From the NCBI GenBank assembly GCA_030035585.1, contig CM057467.1:66762941-66826940 (forward strand): a stretch of 64,000 bases of DNA. Direction: 5' to 3'. A program made the translations under genes and the position numbers. The stretch is from Dugong dugon. Its lineage: Eukaryota; Chordata; Mammalia; Sirenia; Dugongidae. Shown here piece after piece: positions 55,700 through 64,000 of this stretch. The notes beneath the pieces are model-generated. The model was given only the letters and a program-made list of their open reading frames with translations, had not been told where the DNA came from and searched no databases. Every line of letters starts with the position of its first letter. Position 1 is the first letter of the stretch.

Positions 55700-56000
55700 T
55701 GTGGTTGGTGTTCAGCAAGTAAATTTAAGAGTATCTCAAAATACGAAAGTAGATGGGCAAGGGGAAGCTCATACAAAGCCATAGGTTTGCGGTCTTAATT
55801 AGAAGACCATTGGGAAAGCATCACAGTGTTTACACAAGGAAGAGGTGTGATCTAATTTAAAAGACCATCATGTGGAAGACAGAAGGAATGTGAAGGGTGA
55901 CAAAGTGGAGGCAGGGAGACAAGTTAGGAGGATGTTGTCATTGTCAAGGTGAGAGATAATAGATGGCTAATGTAATTTAAGAGGGATGGAGAGAATCTTT
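55700..56000 (+). mobile_element. Ancient repeat, 3' fragment
   Basis: 'taagaccattgggaaagcatcacagtg...agaggtgtgatctaatttaaaagaccatcatg', 'gacaaagtggaggcagggagacaagttaggaggatgttg' and 'caaggtgagagataatagatggc' match the 3' half of the family at 35176. Confidence 0.6.
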
Positions 56001-56004
56001 CTTG

Positions 56005-56070
56005 TTTATCCCTATATTCCCAGCACTTAGTATTGGTACTGTGCTCAGTAAATGTTTGATAAATGAATTA
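56005..56070 (+). mobile_element. L2 LINE 3' end
   Basis: 'ttatccctatattcccagcacttagtattgg' and 'gctcagtaaatgtttgataaatgaa'. Confidence 0.7.
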
Positions 56071-56154
56071 AAAAATTAATGATACATTTTAAGGTCTTAG
56101 TAAGCCTGTTAGCTCTAATATCACCGTGTATCTTTGTAATTAGATTAGATGACC

Positions 56155-56345
56155 ATATCAAATCACCTGTCACAATTACTAATATTACTACTATTATAAC
56201 TGAATACTTATTATTATATGTGAGGCACTATGCTAAGTGTGGTACATCTATTACTTGGCTTAATCACAAAATAGCCCTCTGTTTTAGGCATTTTACCCGT
56301 TTTACAGGTAAGGAAAGCATGGCTCAGAATAGATTAAGAACAAAA
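56155..56345 (-). mobile_element. MIR fragment
   Basis: 'gtgaggcactatgctaagtgtgg', 'aatagccctctgttttaggcattttacccgttttacaggtaaggaaagcatggctcag' in minus-strand MIR order. Confidence 0.7.
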
Positions 56346-56869
56346 ATGTATTTAGTCAATTATATCAATCAGGAAATGAATGCATACTTAAATTACAATG
56401 ATTCAAAGAGCGCTTAATTTTAAGAAAACTAAACTTAAAAGTATAGACAGAATATAGGGGACCTCAAAGAGCAGTGTAGGAACCTGGGGGTAACAGAAGA
56501 GGAGCTGTCACACCCTAGTTCTGAAAGGTTGGGGGAAAGGAAAGGTTACTAGAACCTGGAATGAGAAAGAGGCATGTTGAGCAGCCTACCCTGAAAATAA
56601 GACTGAACATTGATCAAGAGACAGATCCAGCCCTAGCGGGCCTTTTAGAGAACCAACCATAAGAATAAACACGATGACCTCATTCTCTTCCTGATGGTAG
56701 ATCTCCACTTGGGGCTCCCCATTCAATAAATACAATGAAATCTAGAGAGCACGAGAGCCCTGCTAATGTAGTCCATACAGGTCAGCCTCCTGGGGCAGTG
56801 AGCAGGGTGGAAGAGCATGGAGGGTAGATATGGAGGGACAAAAAAGAAGATAGCTGGCATGTAAACCAA
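56346..56869. other. Anonymous sequence
   Basis: No recognised element or exon. Confidence 0.4.
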
Positions 56870-57140
56870 TATCTATTGAGAACTTAGCATATGTCAAGCT
56901 CTATACTAGACCTTGGTGATTCAACAGCAAACCTATGTGTCCTTGTCCTCAAGAAACTCAATTTCTGGTGCTGTGATAAATGATGTGACAAGGGTAATAC
57001 AGGATACCGTACAAACAGAAAGAGGAGTCTCTAACCCAGCCATGGCAGGGATAAGGAGAAAGGCAAGAAGGGATAGGGAAGAAGAGTTTCTGGTATTAAC
57101 TCTATCAAATACATGGTTAATAACTGGTGAAGCCTGGATA
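56870..57140 (+). mobile_element. Ancient repeat, 5' fragment
   Basis: 'atctattgagaacttagcatatgtcaagctctatactagaccttgg', 'tccttgtcctcaagaaactcaatttctgg' match the head of the ancient family. Confidence 0.55.
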
Positions 57141-57268
57141 CTGACCTTGATGATCTAACTCTAAAACTAGGGCTATATTAATCACTAATTTTTTTTCCTT
57201 TCCTCCCACTCATCTTTACCCTCAGTAGTCTAGGCTAGCAGTTGATATGCATACATTTCTGGGATTAA

Positions 57269-57421
57269 CCCATAAAAACCCATTGCCTTTGAGTCCATTC
57301 CGACTCATAGTGACCCTATAGGGCAGAGTAGAACTGCCCCATAGGGTTTCCAAGGAGCAGCTGGTGGATTCGGACTGCCAACGTTTTGGTAGTTGGAATG
57401 ACTTGATGGCAATGGGTTTTG
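57269..57421 (-). mobile_element. AfroSINE with inverted duplicate tail
   Basis: A minus-strand AfroSINE body (57275-57389: 'cccattgcctttgagtccattcc', 'gtttccaaggagcagctggtgg') is joined at 57390 to a plus-strand copy of the SINE tail ('ttggaatgacttgatggcaatggg'). The two tails form an inverted repeat of about 32 bp. tgggattaa at 57260-57268 and 57422-57430 brackets the whole unit, so the rearranged element appears to have inserted as one piece. Confidence 0.85.
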
Positions 57422-57579
57422 TGGGATTAATGACTATTAAATACAGGTACAAACTTCTGCATCTAATGTTACAAGGCAAGAGCGTATCCAATTATTTTTA
57501 TGAACAGCAAAATTTCCCCCCCGTGCCCTCACTTATATAAGCATAGATATTCTTAGGGACCGTGCAATGGGAAGGAAAT

Positions 57580-57720
57580 GCCACTAAGTTAATGCAGGGC
57601 ACCTGGATTCAAATCCTAGCTGTGCCACTCCCAGCTTTGTGAATTAACCCTCCCCCTTGCTTTCATCAGTGGTTATTGTGAAGAATGAGAAAGCACTTTG
57701 TAAGCTTTAAAATTCCTTAC
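57580..57720 (+). mobile_element. MIR fragment
   Basis: 'cacctggattcaaatcctagctgtgccactcccagctttgtgaa' and 'gtggttattgtgaagaatgagaaagcac' in MIR order. Confidence 0.7.
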
Positions 57721-58470
57721 ATATAGAGATAAAAGTTAGTGTTGACAGATTTTTTTTCCCTTTTACTGAAATTCCTAAAAAGCCCTAGTTTTAATGTCTC
57801 GATCCCCTTCATTTTGCCATAAAACCACCTGAGTCAAAAACACTGATCACTGGATTCTTTGAGGTCCAGGATTCCAAAGTTCCTCTATAATTTTCCTGAA
57901 ATTCTGTTGTCAGGGTTCAATTTCCTTGGAAAACTTTGCTTAATCAACCTCCAGTTAGCCACTTACCTATGGGTAGTTTCAGAAAAGAAAAAATAAAATA
58001 ACTTCTAACATCACGGTGGGTGGACCTGGTCTAAGAGGAAAGACAAAGGGCTGGGGATAGCAGATCAGTGTTGGAATCTAGTCTGTGAGCCTGCTAGCTG
58101 CCTCCTCTTAGCTCGGAGAGTCACCTTTACGACAGAGACCAGCTTGTGAGGTCAGGTCTGAGCACCAGCAGATCCTGTGCCTCACTATCACTCCTTGAAC
58201 CTTAACAATTCAGTTCCAGAAAGTACTCTCTTAACCGCTATATCCCACTGCTTCCCGTGTATGTGCTAAGCAACATCCGAAGTCTACAGATATATTTTAC
58301 CAAGTGTTGCCCAAAGTCTCTTGGCTGATAACGTATAAAACCAGAATTCGATTCCAGTTCATCCTGACTCTAAACTTTTCTCCCAGTTTAGCTCTTCCAG
58401 GCCTTGTCTCCTTGTTAATACCTATCTTGTGTGACCCCAGACTAACCTGCAGGCTTTGACTCATGCTGGG
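57721..58470. other. Anonymous sequence
   Basis: No recognised element or exon. 58205-58265 ('cagttccagaaagtactctcttaaccgctatatcccactgcttc') resembles MIR-derived text also found at 60160-60200. Confidence 0.4.
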
Positions 58471-58473
58471 TTT

Positions 58474-58652
58474 GGAGCCCTAGTGGTACAGTGGTTAAAT
58501 GCTATAGCTGTTAACCAAAAGGTCGGCAGTTTGAATCCACTATTCACTCCTCAGAAACCCTATGGGGCAGTTCTACTTTGTCCTGTAGTGTCGCTATGAG
58601 TCGGAATCAACTTGATGGCAATGAGTTTGATTTTACGGTTTGGTTGGTTTTG
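58474..58652 (+). mobile_element. AfroSINE (short subfamily)
   Basis: Complete: 'ggagccctagtggtacagtgg', 'aaccaaaaggtcggcagtttg', 'gaaaccctatggggcag', 'tgtcgctatgagtcgg', G/T-rich tail. Confidence 0.95.
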
Positions 58653-58799
58653 CTCAAATTTGTCATCACCTTAGTGCATTTCCTTTGTGCTTAACATCTG
58701 ACTTCCTCCCACCTTGTTGTCCTGTTTCACTCTCCCAGCCCTGTCCCCATGGTTTGGGTATCGTATTTTAATTTATGCCCTGACTACCTCTTTCACACT

Positions 58800-58930
58800 A
58801 TGTGAAAAGGATAGGTCGTTGGATGTGTGACCCAGGTATGTCCTTAAACCTCCCTGGGCCTCAGTGTCCTCCCAAGAGAAAAACAAGTCCCTTTGATCTC
58901 TGTGAGTTTCTGTTTGCAATCATCTTTCTT
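58800..58930 (+). mobile_element. MIR fragment
   Basis: 'tgtgtgacccaggtatgtccttaaacctccctgggcctcagtgtcctcc' is the MIR core. Confidence 0.65.
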
Positions 58931-59639
58931 GTTGTCAGATACTGAATGGATGCTTTCCTCATATATAGAGAACAGGGAGCTGGCACTGATCTCAACTGAT
59001 AGGAGTATTATCCACCCTGTGCCCTGTACCAGTTGTCGTGGAGTAAAGCTCCGTTTGTGACTCAACAACAGAAATATTCCATTTATAACTGTGCCAAACT
59101 AATGCTTATTAGTTTATCCCATCTGAACAAGACACTTGTTTGTTTGGAAACCGGGAAGGCAAAATGCCGGTAATAAAAAAGCCCCAACAACTGCTGTTTT
59201 ACATTTTTTACTGTATCCTCTGCCTGCAAAGTCAAAAGTGCTTTAAAAGGCAATATTGTGCTGAGCTCAGACATATGCAAACGTCTCTAGATACCTTGTC
59301 TCAATAAAGTTTATAGAATGCATTCCCAAAGGTCTGACAACAAAACAGAATACATCGCAAGGCTCATAAAAATATTATGTGTGCTTTTTTTTTTTTTTTT
59401 GCTTACATAAACACAAGCAGATTGCGATGAGAAAGGGAGTGTCTAGGCATGAGAGGCAGCCCTCCTCACAGCAGCCCCTTTTATCATTAGCCCCAACACA
59501 GAATGAATTAGCTCTAAAAGACACACAAACACAGAGACATAAGGTAAGGCGAGGCCTTGAATACATCGTATGTGGTTTGGATCCCTCAGGCATTCTTTGC
59601 TTCATTCATTAATTTATGTGGTCAATTCCTTGTTCAACC
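58931..59639. other. Anonymous sequence
   Basis: No recognised element or exon. T-run at 59385-59400. Confidence 0.45.
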
Positions 59640-59770
59640 TTTTAACCAAGTTTTATTGACTACCTTCTATGTTCTGGACACCATGCTGGGCACTCTGAAT
59701 ACAAAAGTGAACCAGACACAGTCTCTGTCCTCAAGGAATAATTCACAGTCTTGTAGCAGAGGAAAAAGTG
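59640..59770 (+). mobile_element. Ancient repeat, 5' fragment
   Basis: 'ttattgactaccttctatgttctggacaccatgctgggcactctgaatac' and 'gtctctgtcctcaaggaataattcacagtc' match the ancient family's head. Confidence 0.6.
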
Positions 59771-59969
59771 TAGAAAAACTAACCACAATAAGGTACTATC
59801 AGTACACTCATAGGAGTAGCATTGCTTTGTATTTTCAGTATATTAATTATATATTTATAGCTGGCTTAACTCAAAAGCAATTATGCCCGATTTCACAAGC
59901 CAAAACTTATTATTGTATACACAATTGTTAGCAGTCTAAGATGTCTGAAATGTAATTGCTAATCTTAAT

Positions 59970-60200
59970 TGAGTACTTGCAATGTGTCCAGCTCTGTTCA
60001 AAATGCTTTATTGTATTGATACGTACAATCTTCATAGCAACCCTGAACATTAGGTAGTATTATTTGTCCAGATTTACAAATGAAGAAACTGAGGTTGACG
60101 TGCCCAAAGTCACACGGCCTCTAAGTGGCAGAGTCGGGATTTGAATCTTGACAATTTGGCTCCAGAAACTGCGCTCTTAACCACTATACTCCACTGATTC
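59970..60200 (-). mobile_element. MIR SINE fragment
   Basis: Clear minus-strand MIR: 'gagtacttgcaatgtgtccagctctgttc', 'cagatttacaaatgaagaaactgagg', 'cccaaagtcacacggcctctaagtggcagagtcgggatttgaa', 'ctcttaaccactatactcc'. Confidence 0.9.
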
Positions 60201-60352
60201 TCACGTATGTGCTATGCAACATCCCAAGTTCATAGGTAAGTTTTCCTTGCTTGCCCAAAGTCTCTTACCTGATAAAGGATCGAGCCAGGACTTGAATCCA
60301 GGGCTCTAAGGCAGCTTTAGTAGTGGAGGACACCATCGTGCTCTGCACAGAA

Positions 60353-60747
60353 TGTTGGGACTCCTCTCTGAGACGGAGGGGAAACCCTGTTCATTCATGT
60401 ACCTGCATCCATTTCCTTAGCAGGTTAACTCACAGACAGAACTCACACCAAGGCAGACAAGTCATAAAGCTTTATTATGTTAGCAATTTCACATCATGTT
60501 ATATCAGGATCTCCCTATATTATTAGTGCTTTCCTCTAAGAGATCACATAATTGCTTGTTTCCATCAAACTAACTCCTAGTTCCCTATAAACTCAGCTCC
60601 TGGGCTGGTTACAGTTTTGCACAGGCATGGCAGCCTCCTTGCTGAAAGAATGCACATGTGAGAAATCCTGGCCTCTATTTCTCACAGGTGGGCACCACCT
60701 GAAGGATCACGGATCATTCTAAACTAGAGGAGCATTTGTCAATATTT
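60353..60747 (-). mobile_element. Possible LTR-like segment
   Basis: On the minus strand, 'aataaagctttatgacttgtctgcc' looks like the polyadenylation/R region of a class I-type LTR, and the candidate end 'agtcccaaca' closes with CA. The other boundary and a target duplication were not found. Confidence 0.25.
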
Positions 60748-60752
60748 ATAGC

Positions 60753-61215
60753 TGTCATGGATTGAACTATGTCCCCCCAAAAAGTGTGTATCAATTTGGC
60801 TGGGCCATGATTTCCTGGTACTGTGTGATTTTCCTGTATATTGTAAATCCTGCCTCTATGATGTTAATGAGGGAGGATGGGTGGCAGTTGTGTTAGTAAG
60901 GCAGGACTCAATCTACAAGATTGGATTGTGTCCTGAGGCAATGTCTTGAGATACAAAAGAGAGAAGTGAGCAGAGAGACAGGGGGACCTCATACCACCAA
61001 GAAAGCAGTGCCAGGAGCGAAGCGTGTCCTTTGGACCCGGAGTCCCTGTGCAGAGAGGCTACTAGTCCGGTGGAACATTGATGAGAAGGCTGCCCTGGAG
61101 CTAACGTCCTGAATTTGGACTTTTAGCCTACTTTACTGTGAAGAAATAAATTTCTCTTTGTTAAAGCCATCTACTTGTGGTATTTCTGTTATAGCAGCAC
61201 TAGATAACTAAGACA
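60753..61215 (+). mobile_element. MaLR-like solo LTR, complete
   Basis: A 463-bp LTR from 'tgtcatggattgaactatgtccccc' to 'gcactagataactaagaca'. It has perfect 5-bp flanking duplications (atagc at 60748-60752 and 61216-61220), as expected for ERVL/MaLR integration. The polyadenylation signal lies in 'gaagaaataaatttctctttg'. No internal region remains, so it is a recombined solo LTR. It is the best reference copy in the window for the fragments at 17325, 45205 and 48962. Confidence 0.9.
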
Positions 61216-61239
61216 ATAGCCAATGAAAAATGGGGAGAT

Positions 61240-61475
61240 GTGCATGGTACACCTATAAGATGCCAGGTGTAACCATTTTTTCTCCATTTCCTCATTTAAT
61301 CCTGAGAATTGTTTCAAAGGGTAGGTGAGGTATACTCTTTTGACAAATAAATGCATAAACTACTATCAGAGAAATTGAGAGATTTACCTAATGCCACACA
61401 GCTACTAGGCAACAACATTAGTTCTCTCTCAGACCGCAAGACCCATACTTTGTTCACAGCATTCTGTAGCTCAGG
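61240..61475 (-). mobile_element. MIR fragment
   Basis: 'atttcctcatttaatcctgagaattg', 'gagaaattgagagatttacctaatgccacacagctactaggcaac' in minus-strand MIR order. Confidence 0.75.
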
Positions 61476-61504
61476 TCCAATTTAACCTGAGCCCAGCATA
61501 ATTT

Positions 61505-64000
61505 CTTTCTTTTGTTTTTCATTGTGTTTTAGATGAAAGTTCACAGAGAAAATTCATTTCTCAGTCAAAAAGTTATACACAAATTGTTTTGTGACATTGG
61601 TTGCAATCCCCGCAATGTGTCAACACTGTCCCCCTTTTCTTTTGCACCCCAAGTTCCCCATGTCCTTTTGTCCAGGTTCCCTGTCCCTTCCTGCCTTCGC
61701 TTCTTGTTTTTGGGGAGGTGTTATCCATTTGCTCTTGTAGACCTGATTGACTAAGAAGCACGTTCCACCTGTGTCCTATTGTTTGTTTTAGAGATCTGTC
61801 TAATCCTTGGCTGAAAGGTGGACTTCAGGAGTGGCTCCAGTTCTGAGTTAGCAAGGTGTCCGGTGGCCATAGTCTTGGTTTCACTAAGTCTCTGTCAGAC
61901 CAGTAAGTCTGTTCTTTGTGAATTTGAATTTTGTTCTACGTTTTTCTCCTACTCTGTCCAAACCCGCTATTGTAATCCCTGCCAGAGCAGTTGGTAGTCG
62001 TAGCCGGGCACCGTCTAGTTCTTCTGAGTTTAGGCTGGTGGAGGCTGTGGTTCATGTAATTCATTAGTTCTTTGGGACTAATAGTTGCCTTGTGTCATTG
62101 GTTTTCTTCATTCTCTTTTGGTCCAGACTGGATGGCACCAATAGATGTATTTTTAGATGGCTGTCTGCAAGCTTTTAAGAACACAGACACTACTCACCAA
62201 AGTAGGATATAGAACATTTTCTTTATGAACTATGTTATGCCAGTTGATGTAAATGTCCCCCGAGACCATGTCCTCAGGCTTCAGCCCCAGTAACTCAGTT
62301 CCTCAAGATGTTTGGATGTGTCTAGGAAGCTTCTATGGCTTTGCCTTGGTCAAGCTGTGCTGACTTTCCCTATATTGTGTGTCGTCTTTCCTTCCACCGA
62401 AGTTAACACTTAACCTACTATCTAGTTAGTGATTTCCTCTCCCCACCCCTCCCCTCCCTTGTAGCCATCACAGATTGTGTTTTTCTGTATGTAAACCTTT
62501 TCTTGAGTTTTTATAACAGTGGTCTCATTCAGTATTTGTCCTTTTGTGACTGACTTATTTCACTCAGCGTAATGCCCTCCAGACTCATCCACGTTGCGAG
62601 ATGTTTTCCAGATTCATCATTGTTCTTTATCATTGCATAGTATTCCATTGTGTGTATGTATCATTATTTGTTTATCCATTCATCTGTTGATGGGCATTTA
62701 GGTTATTTCCATCTTTTTGCTATTGTGAATAATGCTGCAAAGAACACAGATTTGCATATGTCTATACGTGCGACAGCTGTTATTTTGCTAGGATATATTT
62801 CTAGGACTGGGGTTGCTGGATCATATGGTACTTCTATTTCTAGCTTTTTCAGGAACTGCCATGTCATTTTCCATAGTGGTTGTGCCATTTTACATTCCCA
62901 CCAGCATGTATAAGAGTTCCAATCTCCCTACAGTCTCTCCAGCTTTTGTTTTTCTCTGCTTTTTTGATTCATGTCAGTATTGTCGGGATGAGATGGTATC
63001 TCATTGTAGTTTTGATATGCATTTCTCTAATGGCTAATGAGCATGAGCATTTCCTTGTATGTCTGTTAGCCGCCTGAATGTCTTCTTTGGTGAAGTGTGT
63101 GTTCATAACCTTTGCCCATTTTTTAATTGGATTATTTGTCTTTTCGTTATTGAGGTGTTGAACTATTGTAGAGATTTTAGAGATTAGAACCTTGTTGGAT
63201 ATGTCATAGCCAGAAATTTTTTCCCAGTCCATAGGTTCTCTTTTTCCTCTTTTGGTGAAGTCTTTTGATGGTATCAGTGTTTAATTTTTAGGAGCTCCCA
63301 GTTATCTAGTTTATCTTCTGGTGTTTGTACGTTGCTAGTTATGGTGTGTATACTGCTTATGCATTGTCCCTATGTTTTATTCCACGATCTTTATTGTTTT
63401 AGGTTTTATATTTAGGTCTTTGATCTATTTTGAGTTAGTTTTTGTATATGGTGTGAGGTATGGGTTCTGTTTCATTTTTTTACAGATGTACATCTGGTTT
63501 TGCCAGTACCACTTGTTAAAAAGATTTTCTTTTCCTCATTTAATGGACTTTGGTCTTTTGTCAAAGATCAGTTGACCATAGGTGGATGGATTTACAACTA
63601 GGTTCTCGATTCTGTTCCATTGGTCTATGTGTCTGTCATTGTACCAGTACCAGGCTGTTTTGACTACCGGCTGTATAGTAGATTCTGAAATCAGGTAGTG
63701 TGAGGCCTCCTGCTTTGTTCTTTTTCTTTAATAATGCTTTGCTTATCTGGGGCTTCTTTCCTTTCCGTGTAAAGTTGGTGATTAATTTTTCCATCTCGTT
63801 AAAGAATATTGTTGGTATTTGGATCAGGATTGCGTTATATCTGTAGATTGCTTTGGATAGGATTGACATTTTCACAATGTTGAGTCTTCTTATCCATGCA
63901 TATGGTGTGTTTTTACCTTTATGTAGGTCTCTTTTGGTTTCTCACAATAGCATTTTGTAGTTTTCTTTGTATAGGTCTTTTATGTCCCTGGTTAGATTTA
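61505..64000 (-). mobile_element. Afrotherian L1, 3' part, runs off the window
   Basis: Minus-strand L1: 3' UTR at about 61505-62540 ('gaaagttcacagagaaaattc', 'ggctgaaaggtggacttcaggagtgg', 'ggctgtctgcaagcttttaag'), then ORF2 C-terminal coding sequence to the window edge. A second partial copy of the 3' UTR is at 33978-34662. The other end lies outside, so target duplications cannot be checked. Confidence 0.9.
62560..64000 (-). pseudogene. L1 ORF2 C-terminal region, broken
   Basis: Open pieces on the minus strand: 63875-63636 ('MSILSKAIYRYNAILIQIP', the post-RT region), 63232-62969 ('[20 protein letters not shown]', '[12 protein letters not shown]') and 62888-62703 ('MAQPLWKMTWQFLKKLEIEV'). 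They are in consecutive order but in different frames, showing frameshifts between them. The RT core would lie beyond the window. Confidence 0.85.

Noticed and set aside
1-64000. Host exons, CRISPR arrays, bacterial-type operons, rRNA
   Set aside because: No frame showed conserved domains with splice signals, and no regular direct-repeat array or rRNA signature was seen. A gene-finder plus protein search could still reveal a diverged single exon that reading by eye would miss.

Overview
This window is mammalian intergenic DNA from an afrotherian, most likely an elephant or close relative. The call rests on two diagnostic families. The first is AfroSINE, with a tRNA-like head (ggagccctggtggcgcagtggttaag) and a tail reading 'tatagggtcgctatgagtcgg'. 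The second is an RTE-clade LINE whose 3' end carries the same tail. I recognise no host protein-coding exon, tRNA, rRNA, CRISPR array or operon. Every long open frame I could explain belongs to a transposable element. Family names come from recognition by eye, not from a database search.

Layout. 1-11.3 kb: old MIR, L2 and MER5A fragments with AfroSINE insertions, plus a 5'-truncated RTE tail in a MIR (9398-9544). 11.4-13.2 kb: a broken RTE LINE with a readable reverse transcriptase (YADD). 13.2-22.3 kb: mostly anonymous AT-rich DNA, with a retrocopy of an LTR transcript end (17325-17547), two dinucleotide microsatellites and a MER5A. 22.3-28.3 kb: an old minus-strand L1 invaded by two AfroSINEs and by a younger L1 (23599-27856). 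The younger L1 has its 5' UTR, an ORF1 with one stop codon and an endonuclease domain, but ends inside ORF2. 30.6-35.9 kb: a deep nest of an ancient repeat containing L2, which contains Tigger1 and an L1 3' UTR, the latter containing an AfroSINE. 37.8-40.2 kb: an old L1 fragment, an RTE tail and an L1 3' UTR insertion with 12-bp target duplications. 45.2-53.9 kb: a full-length but decayed L1 inside a MaLR-like solo LTR, with a second LTR of the same family inside the L1. 57-61.5 kb: AfroSINEs, one with an internal inversion, MIRs and a third solo LTR with a perfect 5-bp target duplication. 61.5-64 kb: the 3' part of another minus-strand L1 running off the window.

The elements relate as parasites and hosts of one another. 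RTE probably supplies the enzyme for AfroSINE, since their 3' tails match. L1 appears to have mobilised an LTR-terminated transcript. The nests give a relative order of activity: MIR/L2/ancient repeat first, then Tigger1 and old L1, then MaLR-like LTRs overlapping in time with the afrotherian L1s, with AfroSINE and RTE insertions among the later events.

I found no convincing undescribed functional system. The items most worth a second look are a 253-codon sense-strand open frame in an L1 5' UTR (45676-46437), the L1 ending at an internal A-tract (23599), the LTR-end retrocopy (17316-17556) and the SINE with an inverted duplicate tail (57260-57430).
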